From assembly GCA_024229515.1 (NCBI GenBank), contig JAAESI010000029.1, positions 41,505 through 105,504 on the forward strand: a stretch of 64,000 nucleotides of DNA, given 5' to 3'. The position numbers and the translations under genes were made by a program. Below are positions 1 through 8,870 of the stretch, piece after piece. This DNA comes from Pseudomonadota bacterium. GTDB lineage: Bacteria > Myxococcota_A > UBA796 > UBA9615. How positions within the stretch are numbered: the first letter of the stretch is position 1; each line of letters starts with the position of its first letter. Under the pieces are notes generated by a model that made no database searches, was not told the origin of the DNA, and saw nothing but the letters and a program-made list of their open reading frames with translations.

Positions 1-716
1 CTCATCGTGAACTCGTCCAGGTCGACCACGGTGCCGTGGATGGCGTAGTTCACGATCGCGGCCGTCACCTCACCGCCCTTGCGCACGGCGATGACCGCCG
101 TCTGGTCGTTGCTGTAGTCGACCAGGTCCTCGCACCGGCGGTCGCCGTGGGCGTCGGGCGCCTGCACGAGCGTGTAGCCGAGCTCGGCGGGCCCCATGTC
201 GGCCAGCGCCTGCTCCACCGCGTCCGCCCCCGCCTGCACCAGCGCGGCGTAGTGCTGGGGCACGAAGTAGTCGGCAATGAGGTTGAACAGGCCGCCCTGG
301 ATGAAGCGTCCCGGACCCGAGTGGGTGTGCGTGGCGCCCATGATGAGGGCGTGGTCGTAGTTGCGGCCGGTGCGCGCCTCGACCTCCGCGAGGATCGCTT
401 CGCGCAGCTGCTGCACGGTCGCGATCATGTCGCTGCGGAGGAAGATGAGCTCGAACCCCTCCCCCCGGCTCATCGCGATGGCGACGAACTCGGGGTGACC
501 GTGCAGCCGCTCGGTGGCGGGGTAGCGGTCGGCGTAGGGGCCGGGGTTGCTGGGGGTGCCGAAGAAGCCGTTGCCGGTGACCGCGATGCCCAAGGGCACC
601 TGCATGCGGACGGCGGCGGAGCCTGCGACGAACTCGCCGGGCTGGGGCTCGTCAGGCTCGGGGCAGCTGACCAGGAAGGTGAGGGCAGCGAGAAGAACAA
701 GGGCGCGGCGCAGCAT
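1..716 (-). CDS. Neutral/alkaline ceramidase-like lipoprotein (3' part outside window)
   Basis: The 238 visible residues resemble the N-terminal part of the neutral/alkaline non-lysosomal ceramidase family, zinc amidases that split ceramide into a sphingoid base and a fatty acid. The clearest marker is THTHSGPG at residues 129-136, the family's metal-binding block, followed by NYAIHGTV near 223-230. The ATG at 716 gives a hydrophobic leader ending in a lipobox (LVSC, Cys18), so the enzyme should be a lipoprotein exported across the inner membrane. The next gene upstream on the same strand ends 13 bp before this start, so the two may be co-transcribed. The C-terminal half lies beyond the window edge, so completeness cannot be judged. 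The family call is fairly firm; the substrate is inferred from the family only. Confidence 0.8.
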   Translation of the reverse strand, partial: MLRRALVLLAALTFLVSCPEPDEPQPGEFVAGSAAVRMQVPLGIAVTGNGFFGTPSNPGPYADRYPATERLHGHPEFVAIAMSRGEGFELIFLRSDMIATVQQLREAILAEVEARTGRNYDHALIMGATHTHSGPGRFIQGGLFNLIADYFVPQHYAALVQAGADAVEQALADMGPAELGYTLVQAPDAHGDRRCEDLVDYSNDQTAVIAVRKGGEVTAAIVNYAIHGTVVDLDEFTM

Positions 717-729
717 GCGCGCGACCTTA

Positions 730-1398
730 CTACTGGGCGGGAGGCTCGTCCCCGGCAGGATCAGTCCCGCTGTCGGCAGAGTCGTCGTCGTCCCCGCTGG
801 AGTCGTCGTCGTCCCCGCTGGAGTCGTCGTCGTCGCCGGCGGCGGGGACCTCGGACTCGGGGGCCTCCTCGACCTTCGCTTCGGCCAGCTCCTCGAGGCG
901 CTCGAGGGCGCCATCGAAGCGGGCACCGAGGGTCGCGTCCATCGACAGGAAGCCGTACCAGCGGACCAGGGGGCCACCATCGCTCGTGCCGTTCTCGGAC
1001 CACGTCAGGCGGGTCTTGGGAGCGGCCTCGGGATCGTCCGACGGAAGTCCCTCCCAGCAGAGCTTGCCGGTCGACTTCACCGCACCGGAGCTGAGGGCGT
1101 AGGTCGCGCACTCATCGGCGGTGCTGAAGTCGGTGAGCACGCCCTCGCCGAGCACGTCGCCGCCGCCCCAGTTGAGGGTCGCGCCGGAGACGGAGACTTC
1201 GGTCTCCTCATCGACGTGGGTGCTGAGGTGGCTCCACTCGGACCAGGTGTCGAGCTGCGCCACGTATTCGGCAATGCGCTCGGGCGTGGCTTCGAACGTA
1301 GCGGTCCGCTTGGCCTCCCAGTCGGTGGGCAAGACGAACCCGAGGCCCACGAAGGCGAGCACGGATCCAACGAACAAGGCGGCGAGGAAACGAATCAC
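730..1398 (-). CDS. SRPBCC (START/polyketide-cyclase fold) protein with Asp-rich tail
   Basis: One N-terminal membrane segment (about residues 3-22) is followed by WEAKRTATFEATPERIAEYV and WSEWSH, the pattern of the SRPBCC hydrophobic-ligand-binding family. The last 40 residues contain three Asp-run units (DDDDSSG type), a low-complexity tail seen in several exported proteins of this window. I chose the GTG at 1398 because it starts directly before the membrane segment; a TTG at 1437 would add 13 residues. The gene runs just upstream of the ceramidase-like gene on the same strand and divergently from the M50B-like peptidase. The ligand is unknown. The domain call is moderate and the start is uncertain. 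Confidence 0.65.
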   Translation of the reverse strand: MIRFLAALFVGSVLAFVGLGFVLPTDWEAKRTATFEATPERIAEYVAQLDTWSEWSHLSTHVDEETEVSVSGATLNWGGGDVLGEGVLTDFSTADECATYALSSGAVKSTGKLCWEGLPSDDPEAAPKTRLTWSENGTSDGGPLVRWYGFLSMDATLGARFDGALERLEELAEAKVEEAPESEVPAAGDDDDSSGDDDDSSGDDDDSADSGTDPAGDEPPAQ

Positions 1399-1460
1399 AG
1401 CGGGCGCGAAGTACCACGTGATCTTGCAATACAGCAAGCATCCCGCGTGTACTTCGACCT

Positions 1461-2162
1461 ATGAAGAGCCTGCTGGAGAAAGAACGTCGCCTGCTGATCG
1501 CCATCGTGGTGCTGCTGATCCTGGCGAATGTGCCCTACGGACGGCTGGTCCTGTACCCCTTCTCGTTGTTCTCCACGTGGGTCCACGAGATGAGCCACGG
1601 CATCGCCGCGCTGCTGCTCGGCGGGGAGATCGAGTGGATCAAGGTCTACCCCGACACCTCGGGGCTGGCCCGCACGCGCCGCCCGGACAACGCCTTCGCC
1701 ACGGCGTTCGTAGCCAGCGCCGGCTACGTCGGCACCGCGATCGTGGGCGCCCTGATGCTGGCGGCGCGGCGCATCGAGAAGGTCGGCCAGATGGGCACCG
1801 CCGCTTTCGGCGGGCTGATGCTGCTGTCGGTGCTGCTGTGGGTGCGGAACCCGTTCGGCTTCGCGGCGCTACTGGTCATCGGCGGACTGCTCGTGGCGGC
1901 GGGGCTGAAGCTCAAGGGCGAGACCGCCGCCGGGCTGTACGCGTTCCTGGCGGCGGCCTGTTCGCTGAACGCGTTCACCAACATCAAGGACCTGCTGGGC
2001 CGCGGCACGATGCAGGTGGGGGGCCAGGTGGTGACCCACAGCGACGCCAACACCGTCGCCGAAGCGCTGCTGCTGCCGGCCTGGTTCTGGGCCGGATCCT
2101 GGCTCGTGCTGGCGGTCGTGCTCACGGGCGTGGGTCTGCGCGTGGGCCACACCAAGACCTGA
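1461..2162 (+). CDS. M50B-like membrane metallopeptidase
   Basis: A 233-residue polytopic membrane protein with HEMSH at residues 42-46, directly after the first membrane segment. This HExxH zinc motif and the 'FSTWVHEMSHGIAALLLGG' context match the peptidase M50B-like family (site-2-protease relatives). About six hydrophobic segments can be counted. Whether it cuts membrane proteins is not known; many M50B-like members have no defined substrate. It is transcribed away from the SRPBCC gene and is followed 28 bp later by an ExoD-family gene on the same strand, so the pair may form a short operon. Confidence 0.75.
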   Translation: MKSLLEKERRLLIAIVVLLILANVPYGRLVLYPFSLFSTWVHEMSHGIAALLLGGEIEWIKVYPDTSGLARTRRPDNAFATAFVASAGYVGTAIVGALMLAARRIEKVGQMGTAAFGGLMLLSVLLWVRNPFGFAALLVIGGLLVAAGLKLKGETAAGLYAFLAAACSLNAFTNIKDLLGRGTMQVGGQVVTHSDANTVAEALLLPAWFWAGSWLVLAVVLTGVGLRVGHTKT

Positions 2163-2190
2163 TCGGGCGACTCGGGTAGATTGCCGCGCC

Positions 2191-2850
2191 ATGATCGAAG
2201 CGGCCCTCGACCAGCACCTCAGCAACGACCTGCAGCGCCTGATGGACGAGCAGGATCCCGAGGAGCCGCTCACCTTCGGCGAGCTCGTCGACCGCATCGG
2301 CGATCGCGGGTTCGGCTTCAGCCTGCTGCTGCTGGCCCTCCCCTCAGCCCTGCCGGTGCCCGCGCCGGGCTACAGCACTCCGTTCGGCATCGCGATCGTG
2401 GGGCTGTCGGTGCAGATGCTGATGGGCCGCAAGACGCCGTGGCTCCCCAACTTCATCACCAAGCGCACCCTCGGCGGCGCGTTCGCCAGACGCGCGCTGA
2501 AGACGGCCATCGGGTTCCTCCGGCGCGTCGAACACCTCATCCGTCCGCGCTGGGGACTGCTCCACAGCCGGGGCGCGCTGATGTTCGTGGGCATCCTGAT
2601 CGGGCTGATGGGCTCGCTGATGATCATCCCGCTGCCGGGCACCAACACCGCCCCCGCGATGGCGATCTTCCTGGTCGGCGTCGGCCTCATCGAGGAAGAC
2701 GGCGCCGTCATCGCCCTCGCCACGCTCGCCGCCACCGGCGCGGCGCTGCTGTACGGCTCCCTGTTCGGGATCATGATCTACGCGGGCATGGAGTGGGAGC
2801 AGGTCTACGAGCTCGCCAAGACCACGATCAAGGGCTGGCTCGGCTCCTAG
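2191..2850 (+). CDS. ExoD-family membrane protein
   Basis: The 219 residues fit the exopolysaccharide-synthesis ExoD family: an N-terminal soluble part (LTFGELVDRIGDRGFGFSLL, about 27-46), the hallmark PSALPVPAPGYSTPFG segment around residues 51-66, and a second hydrophobic half with IIPLPGTNTAPAMAIF near 145-160. ExoD proteins affect exopolysaccharide production and alkali sensitivity in rhizobia, but their biochemical role is unknown. The gene follows the M50B-like peptidase by 28 bp. Its 3' end overlaps the convergent MopE-repeat gene by 4 bp, with the two stop codons interleaved. Confidence 0.85.
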   Translation: MIEAALDQHLSNDLQRLMDEQDPEEPLTFGELVDRIGDRGFGFSLLLLALPSALPVPAPGYSTPFGIAIVGLSVQMLMGRKTPWLPNFITKRTLGGAFARRALKTAIGFLRRVEHLIRPRWGLLHSRGALMFVGILIGLMGSLMIIPLPGTNTAPAMAIFLVGVGLIEEDGAVIALATLAATGAALLYGSLFGIMIYAGMEWEQVYELAKTTIKGWLGS

Positions 2851-5120
2851 GGCAGCTGCACTACGACCGCGCAGCCGGATGAGGCGTCGGGGCTGAGGGT
2901 GCCGCTGACCGCGCCGGTGGTTCCGTAGTTCACGACGATGACGCCGGCCGCGCCGCCGCCCCCGCCGGATTGGATACCGCCGCCACCGCCGCCGGGCGAG
3001 GAACCTGCGCCGGCGCTTCCACCGGTGGTCGAGCCGGGGACCCACAGCACGTTGCCGTGGCCGCCGCGACCGGCCCCGGCGCTGACCAGCCCGCTGACTG
3101 CGACGTCCTCGCCCTCCAGCAGGATGCCGCCCCCGGAGCCGCCACCGCCGCCGCCGCCCCAGGCGTCGCCACCGCGACCGCCGTCCGCCCCGATGACGCC
3201 GCTCACCGTCAGGGCGCCGATCGTCGAGATCTGCACCGCACCGCCCCCGGCCCCACCGCCGCCGCCCCCGCCGTTGGGGTTGAAGTCGGTGTCGGAGACG
3301 CCGCCGGCGCCGCTGGATCCGGCTTCCAGGGGGACCAGGTCCGCGGTGCCGTAGGGATCGCCCCCGTCGCCACCGAAGCCGCCGTCGCCGCCGTTGTCGC
3401 CGCCGTCGCCACCCGCGCTCAAGGTGCCGGGGGAGCCCGCAACCGAAGGCCGGTCGCCCATGCCGCCGCCGCCGCCCCAGCAGTAACCCGCGCCGCCGCC
3501 GCCGTTGCCGTAGTGGATGCCCGGGCCTCCGAAGCCGCCGCCGCCGTCGCCGAAGCCGGCGGTGCCGCCGGTGTACGCGTTGTTGGAGCCTGCGCCGCCC
3601 GTCGCGCCGCCCGCGGTGCCCGCTCCGCCCGCGTTGGGGCCGCCGGTGGTGAGGGCGTCTGCTCCGACGCCGCCGCCCGCCAGCAGAGTGCCGTCGATGG
3701 CGACGTCGTCCGATGAGGTGAGGACCAGCGGCCGGCTCCCCACCACGTCCACGGTGACGCCGGCGAGGATCGAGATCCCGGCCGCGTTGAAGACGCCCAG
3801 GTCGGGTCCGCCGGACTGGGTCACGGCGTCGAACCAGACGCCGTCCACGAGGCCCGTGCCGGCTGCCCGCACGCCCGCGATCTCGCCGGTATCGGTGTCG
3901 ATCGTGGTGTCCGAGTCGACGACCAGCGCGCCGGTGCCCTCGTACAGGACCGTGTCGGGCACGTTGCTGATGTCGATGCAGGCGCCGTTGTCGACCACCG
4001 TGTCGCAGTCGTTGTCGGCCCCGTCGCAGGCCTCGGAGTTCCCCGTGAAGTTGTTGATGTCGGCATCGTCGCAGTCGCCATCGCACTCGGTCTGGCCGTC
4101 CGTGTCGTCGTCGATCTCGTCGCCGCCCAGGAGCGTGTCGCAGTCGTTGTCGAAGCCGTCGCAGACCTCGGGGTTGCCGTCGAAGTTGTTGACGTCGGTG
4201 TCGTCGCAGTCGCCTGCGCACTCGGCCTGGCCGTCGGTGTCGTTGTCGATCTCGTCGGACGCCACCACCGAGTCGCAGTTGTTGTCGAAGCCGTCGCAGA
4301 CCTCGGCGTTGCCGTCGAAGTTGTTGATGTCGGCGTCATCGCAGTCGCCGTTGCACTCGGTCTGGCCGTCCGTGTCGTCGTCGATCTCGTCGCCGCCCAG
4401 GAGCGTGTCGCAGTCGTTGTCGAAGCCGTCGCAGACCTCGGCGTTGCCGTCGAAGTTGTTGATGTCGGCGTCGTCGCAGTCGCCTGCGCACTCGGCCTGG
4501 CCGTCGCCGTCGTCGTCGATCTCGGTGCTCGGCACGGCCGCATCGCAGTCGTTGTCGAAGCCGTCGCAGGCCTCGGCGTTGCCGTCGAAGTTGGCGATGT
4601 CGGCGTCGTCGCAGTCGCCGGCGCACTCGGTCTGGCCGTCGCCGTCGTCGTCGATCTCGTCACCGCCGAGGGCGCCGTCGCAGTTGTTGTCGGCGTCGTC
4701 GCAGACCTCGCCGTTCCCGGGGTAGTTGGCCGCGTCGGCGTCGTCGCAGTCGTCGTCGAGCGTGCCCGGGAGGCCGTCGACGCCGCACACGCTCACGCCA
4801 TCGCCGTCGTCGTCCACGGCGCAGGCCTCGACCGCGGAGTCGTCATCGTCGCCGGTGGAATCGTCGTCGTCGTCGCCCGCGGAGTCGTCGTCGTCGCCCG
4901 CGGAGTCGTCGTCGTCCCCGGAGGAGTCGTCGTCGTCCGTCGCGTCGTCGTCGTCGTCGCCCGCGCTGTCGTCGTCGTCATCGTCGTCCGTCGTGTCGTC
5001 GTCGTCGCCGACCGCGGTGTCGTCGTCGCCCCCCAGGCCGACGGAGTCGTCGTCGTCGTCAGGGCAAGCGGCGAGCGAGAGGAGCAGCAGCAGCGCGATC
5101 AGGGTGCGAAGAGCGGTCAT
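2847..5120 (-). CDS. Lipoprotein with Asp linker, MopE repeats and Gly-rich beta domain
   Basis: The leader ends in the lipobox LAAC (Cys19). It is followed by about 75 residues of Asp runs, then about seven repeats of some 40 residues with the pattern EIDDDGDGQTECAGDCDD...CDGFDNDCD (about 105-375), the MopE/'putative metal-binding motif' family of surface proteins. The C-terminal half (about 390-757) has a short beta-rich stretch, then long Gly-rich segments. In MopE-type proteins the Asp/Cys repeats are thought to bind calcium or copper; here that is inference. The protein is probably displayed on the outer membrane. It is convergent with the ExoD gene and lies 39 bp downstream of the beta-helix gene on the same strand. 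Confidence 0.85.
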   Translation of the reverse strand: MTALRTLIALLLLLSLAACPDDDDDSVGLGGDDDTAVGDDDDTTDDDDDDDSAGDDDDDATDDDDSSGDDDDSAGDDDDSAGDDDDDSTGDDDDSAVEACAVDDDGDGVSVCGVDGLPGTLDDDCDDADAANYPGNGEVCDDADNNCDGALGGDEIDDDGDGQTECAGDCDDADIANFDGNAEACDGFDNDCDAAVPSTEIDDDGDGQAECAGDCDDADINNFDGNAEVCDGFDNDCDTLLGGDEIDDDTDGQTECNGDCDDADINNFDGNAEVCDGFDNNCDSVVASDEIDNDTDGQAECAGDCDDTDVNNFDGNPEVCDGFDNDCDTLLGGDEIDDDTDGQTECDGDCDDADINNFTGNSEACDGADNDCDTVVDNGACIDISNVPDTVLYEGTGALVVDSDTTIDTDTGEIAGVRAAGTGLVDGVWFDAVTQSGGPDLGVFNAAGISILAGVTVDVVGSRPLVLTSSDDVAIDGTLLAGGGVGADALTTGGPNAGGAGTAGGATGGAGSNNAYTGGTAGFGDGGGGFGGPGIHYGNGGGGAGYCWGGGGGMGDRPSVAGSPGTLSAGGDGGDNGGDGGFGGDGGDPYGTADLVPLEAGSSGAGGVSDTDFNPNGGGGGGGAGGGAVQISTIGALTVSGVIGADGGRGGDAWGGGGGGGSGGGILLEGEDVAVSGLVSAGAGRGGHGNVLWVPGSTTGGSAGAGSSPGGGGGGIQSGGGGGAAGVIVVNYGTTGAVSGTLSPDASSGCAVVVQLP
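3985..4800 (-). repeat. Tandem MopE-type repeat array inside the lipoprotein gene
   Basis: About seven in-frame units of roughly 120 bp, each encoding EIDDD(G/T)DGQ(T/A)EC..DCDDADI.NFDGN.E.CDGFDNDCD. The central units are nearly identical at DNA level (for example around 4100-4220 and 4340-4460), which points to recent unit duplication or gene conversion. Copy number probably varies between strains. Confidence 0.85.
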
Positions 5121-5159
5121 GGGGCCTCCGCGCGCAGCTTACTTGCCCGCCGCGCCGCG

Positions 5160-6971
5160 CTAGGGGCTCAACGACGCCCACCCGATCCGATCGTGGACGG
5201 CGGTCCCCCAGAAACCCGCGTTCCCGTCGTGCTCCGCCGCGACCTCGGCCAGCGCCTCCTCCAGGGCCTCCGCCCCCTCCTCGCAGAAGGTGATGACGGC
5301 CGGCGAGATGCAGTTGGTCTCCGCCGCGATCGTGAGCGGCCGGCCGATCTGCTCCGCGTACGCGACCTCCGAGGCGGAGAACGCAACCATGGCTCCGGCG
5401 GTGTCCCGGTAGGCCATGACGACGGCCGAGTCGAGCCGATCCAACACCAGCTCCGACAGGGGCCGCGCGGAGCCGTCGTACGTCGACGTGTGCTCATCGA
5501 ACCAGAAGGGGATCGCGGCCTCCAGCGTCAGACCGCTCCCCGCCAGGGTGCTGCCCAACTCCTCCAGCAGGCCCAGGTACTGATCCCCAACCGCCACCGA
5601 GTCGGCGTCCCACTCCTCCAGCAGGTACGGCTCCACGTCGAACTGGACCCCCACGGGCGCGGCTCCGAGCAGCGAGGCCGCAAACGCCCCGGCAGCGTCC
5701 GCGAGCGCGACCGCCTCGTCGTGGTGCGCATCCAGGGCCCACTCGGGGGCGCCGAAGAGCAGCGTGACCTCGATCTCCGATCCCCCCGCCAGCTCGACGA
5801 ACGCGCTCAGCGACGCGGGATCGTCCTGCACGAGGGCCTCAGACTCGAGGTAGACGCGAGTCACGCCGTGCTCGTTCGCGAACGCGACGACGTCGGCTCG
5901 GCCGGCGGCGGTCTGCACCTCCTTCCAGTCCCACGCCCACACCCCTCGATTCGTTGGCGCGGGGCAGGTCAGGTGGGGGCCTACGCAGGCGAACCCCTCC
6001 CCCCAGGAACCGCCCTCGGGACCGCCGTAGGGGCCGATGTCGAACGCGCTGCCATCGGGGTCGGCGCCGAACAGCCCCCCGTCGACGCAGCCGCCTCCGG
6101 GAGCGAAGTCGGGGGGGGAGGGAAGGTCCGCGGGCGCGTCGCAACCATCGTGGATCGTCGCGTATTCGTTGGCCGAGACGAGCCCGGACGTGTCGACGAG
6201 CGCGTCCAGCGAGTTCCCCAGCAGCACCAGCTCCCAGGCCTGCACGCCGTTGCCGTACACCCCGTAGGTGACGTCGGTGATGAGGTTGTTCCAGACGTAC
6301 GAGATGGGGAGCACTTCCCCGGGGTCCCGCCGGTGGTAGATGCCGGCGGCCGCGTTGCTGATGAGGTTGTGCTTCGCCCGCCACCGGGTCCCCCCCGCGT
6401 ACACCCCCAGGCCGCCGCCGACGCCGACGATCAGGTTGTTCTCGACCAGCACGTACGTCGCGTCCCCCGAGTCGTACAGCACGAGTCCGTAGCGGTTGTT
6501 CAGGATGCGGTTGTGCCGCACGGTCGCCGCTCCGTCCACGCCCTGCGTCTTCACGCCGATGCGCCGGTCCTGGATCTGGCACGCCTCCAACGTGAACGGT
6601 CGGGTCGCGGTGACGGCGGCGGCACCGGGGGCCGCGGTGGTCCCGTCGAACAGCAGCGAGCGCACCTCGATGCCGATCGCCGACAGCGTCCAGCCCGCTC
6701 CCGTGGGCACGATCCGGGTTCCCAGGTCGGGCGCCCCCACGACGGTCACCGAGACGGCGACGGTGACCGACTCGGGGTAGTCGCCCGCCGCGATCTGCAC
6801 CTCGTCGCCCGAGGCGGCGGCCCCCACGGCGGCGCCGATCGTGTGGAACGGATGATCGACGGATCCGTCCTCGATCGGGTCCACCGAGGCGCCATCGACG
6901 TGGAGCGTGGCGGCCGCGGCGGGGGTGGAAGCGAGCAGGGCGAGGGCAGTCAGGAGGATCGGGCGGGCCAT
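5160..6971 (-). CDS. Secreted beta-helix protein with C-terminal TIM-barrel-like domain
   Basis: A Sec signal peptide (about residues 1-21, ...STPAAAA) is followed by a pectin-lyase-type right-handed beta-helix region (about 22-290: VDHPFHTIGAAVGAAASGDEVQIAAGDY, then repeated N-N-x-I turns). This resembles DUF1565/periplasmic copper-binding-like helices. From about residue 325 a second domain starts (GVWAWDWKEVQTAAGRADVV) that runs through VGVQFDVEPYLLEEW and VVMAYRDTAG. Acidic residues at such strand ends are typical of glycoside-hydrolase TIM barrels. Carbohydrate binding and cleavage are therefore plausible but not shown. It lies upstream of the MopE lipoprotein on the same strand. Confidence 0.65.
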   Translation of the reverse strand: MARPILLTALALLASTPAAAATLHVDGASVDPIEDGSVDHPFHTIGAAVGAAASGDEVQIAAGDYPESVTVAVSVTVVGAPDLGTRIVPTGAGWTLSAIGIEVRSLLFDGTTAAPGAAAVTATRPFTLEACQIQDRRIGVKTQGVDGAATVRHNRILNNRYGLVLYDSGDATYVLVENNLIVGVGGGLGVYAGGTRWRAKHNLISNAAAGIYHRRDPGEVLPISYVWNNLITDVTYGVYGNGVQAWELVLLGNSLDALVDTSGLVSANEYATIHDGCDAPADLPSPPDFAPGGGCVDGGLFGADPDGSAFDIGPYGGPEGGSWGEGFACVGPHLTCPAPTNRGVWAWDWKEVQTAAGRADVVAFANEHGVTRVYLESEALVQDDPASLSAFVELAGGSEIEVTLLFGAPEWALDAHHDEAVALADAAGAFAASLLGAAPVGVQFDVEPYLLEEWDADSVAVGDQYLGLLEELGSTLAGSGLTLEAAIPFWFDEHTSTYDGSARPLSELVLDRLDSAVVMAYRDTAGAMVAFSASEVAYAEQIGRPLTIAAETNCISPAVITFCEEGAEALEEALAEVAAEHDGNAGFWGTAVHDRIGWASLSP

Positions 6972-7070
6972 GACTCACGGGTAACCGCCGCCCCTGGGCG
7001 TGCCCGCCGCATGTTGATGTGAGCTTTGTTGGAACCTCCCGGGGGGCCCGCGCGTGTATAGATTCGAGCC

Positions 7071-7607
7071 GTGCCCTCGCCCGCCCCGGAACTGACCCTC
7101 GTTCGTGCCACGCAAGGCGATCCGCGGGCCCAGCGGGCGCTGCTGGAGGCCCACGGCGCGATGGTCTACGGCCTCTGCCGCCGCCTCACCCCGGACCCCG
7201 ACGACGCCTACCAGGAGATCTGGGCCAAGGTCCTCGTCGCGCTCCCCCGGTTCAACCTGGGCGGTGCCGCCTCGGTGCGGACCTGGATCGGCACCATCGC
7301 CCGCCGCCACCTCATCGACCGCCATCGCCGTCGCACCGTGCGCGGCGAGGTCGTGCCCCTGCACGAAGACGCCCCCGGCGCCGACGCCCCCGGCGCCCGC
7401 CTCGCCGAGCGCCGCCGCGCCGTCCGCCTCGAAGCCGCCCTCGCGCGCCTCCCCGACGCCCAACGCCGGGTCGTGGTCCTGCACCACCTCCAGGGGGCCG
7501 CCCTGGCCGACATCGCCCGGGACGAAGGCGCCTCGATCGGCACCATCAAGTCACGCCTGCACCGCGGCCGAGGACGCCTCGCGGAGCTGCTCGGAGGGAG
7601 CTCATGA
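7071..7607 (+). CDS. ECF-type RNA polymerase sigma factor
   Basis: A 178-residue sigma-70 family protein with the two-domain ECF layout. Region 2 (about 20-85) contains DPDDAYQEIWAKVL and the -10-recognition helix RTWIGTIARRHLIDRHRRR. Region 4 (about 120-170) contains LPDAQRRVVVLHHLQGAALADIARDEGASIGTIKSRLHRGR, a helix-turn-helix that reads the -35 box. The start is GTG. The stop overlaps the next gene's ATG (ATGA), so sigma and the putative membrane anti-sigma factor should be translationally coupled. Such pairs normally respond to an envelope signal; which one is unknown. Confidence 0.92.
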   Translation: MPSPAPELTLVRATQGDPRAQRALLEAHGAMVYGLCRRLTPDPDDAYQEIWAKVLVALPRFNLGGAASVRTWIGTIARRHLIDRHRRRTVRGEVVPLHEDAPGADAPGARLAERRRAVRLEAALARLPDAQRRVVVLHHLQGAALADIARDEGASIGTIKSRLHRGRGRLAELLGGSS

Positions 7608-8812
7608 GCGTCTACGAAGACCTCAGCCGCCTGCTGGACGGAGAGCTCGATGGCGACGCCGCCGACGCCCTCCGCGCCCGCATCGCCGCCGAACCGGAGC
7701 TGGAAGCCGCGTGGTTGGCGATGCAGGCCCTCCCCGCCCACCTGATGGCGCTGCCCGAGGTCGAGCCCCCGCCCGAGTTGAACGACGCCGTGCTCGCCGG
7801 CCGGGATCACCAACCGGCGCTCCGCCGCATCACCCGGCGCTGGAGCCGGCCCGCCGCCGTCGCCGCCGCGATGGCCCTCGTCTGGCTGTGGACCCGCCCC
7901 GGCCCGGCCGCCGTACTGGTCTCCGGATCGCAGTTTGTGGATGGGCAAGCAACGCTGCAGGCAGCCCATGTCGAGGTCGAAGTGAACGGCCGCGCCCTGA
8001 TCGAAGTGGAACCTCCGGAGGGGGTCCTGCGTGAACCCGGTCAGGAGGTTGAAGACATGAACCGAACCCACTTGCTGAGCGCCCTCGCCGGAGCCGCCGT
8101 CACCGTCACCGTCTACCAGGGAGCCGCCGTCGTCCGCGCCGACGAAGGCCCCCCCGTCACCGTCGCCGCCGGGGACGTGCACGTCGTCGGAACGCCGACC
8201 GCGGCCGCGCCGCCGGCCGCACCAGAGCAGCCCCAGCGGGTCTCCATTCGGCTGGACGGCAACGCCTCGCCGGCCGAGCGCGAGGCCATGCTGGCCGCTG
8301 AGATCGGCCGGCTCCGCGACGAGCTCACCCGCGCCGAGATGAGCAGCGACATCGCCCGCGGCCAGCTCGCCTCGCACGAGGGCGAACCGATTGCCTGGCC
8401 CGAGGATCTCGACGACGTCTACCGCCCCGAAGGCTTCGAAGCGAACATCGAGGCCGCCCTCGCGGAGGTCCCGTTCGGCGAGATCGAGGTCCTGGACTGC
8501 AGCGAGTACCCCTGCTTCGCGGTCATCCGCAGCGCCGAGACTGGCGACGGCTGGCAGGACCCGGTTCGCGAGTTCGCCGATCTCCTCAAGGCCCGCGCCG
8601 GCGACAACACCGGCGTGATGAAGCACCTCTCCGGCATCGGCCGCGACGGCGAGGAGCTTCGCTACGCGGGCATCTCCTACGGCCCCAACGAGGACGGCAA
8701 CGACGAGGCCGACGTGCTCCAGCGCACCGGCTTCCGCATCAACTCGGTGATCGAGGGCCTCGCCGAAGAGGCCATGCCCGAACGCCAGACCGAGGACGTC
8801 GACACCGATTGA
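7604..8812 (+). CDS. Putative membrane anti-sigma factor with FecR-like region
   Basis: This start is set by the ATGA overlap with the upstream sigma factor. Residues 1-70 form a small acidic/alpha-helical cytoplasmic part (LSRLLDGELDGDAADALRARI, typical of anti-sigma N-termini). One membrane segment lies near 83-96 (AAVAAAMALVWLW). Two FecR-like beta segments follow (VLVSGSQFVDGQATLQAA and VTVYQGAAVVRADEGPPVTVAAGDV), then a coiled-coil stretch (about 225-260) and a C-terminal domain with one Cys pair (LDCSEYPCFAVI). The periplasmic part is probably the sensor. The zinc ligands of classical ZAS anti-sigma factors are absent, so the anti-sigma role rests on context and architecture. Confidence 0.75.
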   Translation: MSVYEDLSRLLDGELDGDAADALRARIAAEPELEAAWLAMQALPAHLMALPEVEPPPELNDAVLAGRDHQPALRRITRRWSRPAAVAAAMALVWLWTRPGPAAVLVSGSQFVDGQATLQAAHVEVEVNGRALIEVEPPEGVLREPGQEVEDMNRTHLLSALAGAAVTVTVYQGAAVVRADEGPPVTVAAGDVHVVGTPTAAAPPAAPEQPQRVSIRLDGNASPAEREAMLAAEIGRLRDELTRAEMSSDIARGQLASHEGEPIAWPEDLDDVYRPEGFEANIEAALAEVPFGEIEVLDCSEYPCFAVIRSAETGDGWQDPVREFADLLKARAGDNTGVMKHLSGIGRDGEELRYAGISYGPNEDGNDEADVLQRTGFRINSVIEGLAEEAMPERQTEDVDTD

Positions 8813-8857
8813 ATCGCACGCCAGCGGCGCTCCTCCACCTGCGAAACCCCACGCAGG

Positions 8858-8865
8858 AAGGAGGT
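8858..8865 (+). promoter_or_regulatory. Full-consensus Shine-Dalgarno for the MATE gene
   Basis: AAGGAGGT, the full complement of the 16S rRNA 3' end, lies 5 nt before the ATG at 8871. It fixes the start and suggests unusually strong translation for a membrane exporter. Confidence 0.9.
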
Positions 8866-8870
8866 GCCGC

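Noticed and set aside
2344..4221. Arg-rich 625-codon frame opposite ExoD and inside the MopE gene
   Set aside because: Shadow frame; the MopE-repeat frame has clear Cys/Asp periodicity and a lipobox.
4840..5070. Regular short repeats that could be taken for a CRISPR array
   Set aside because: They are in-frame Asp-codon repeats of a lipoprotein linker with no unique spacers; the same holds for 31720-31865 and 46510-46700.
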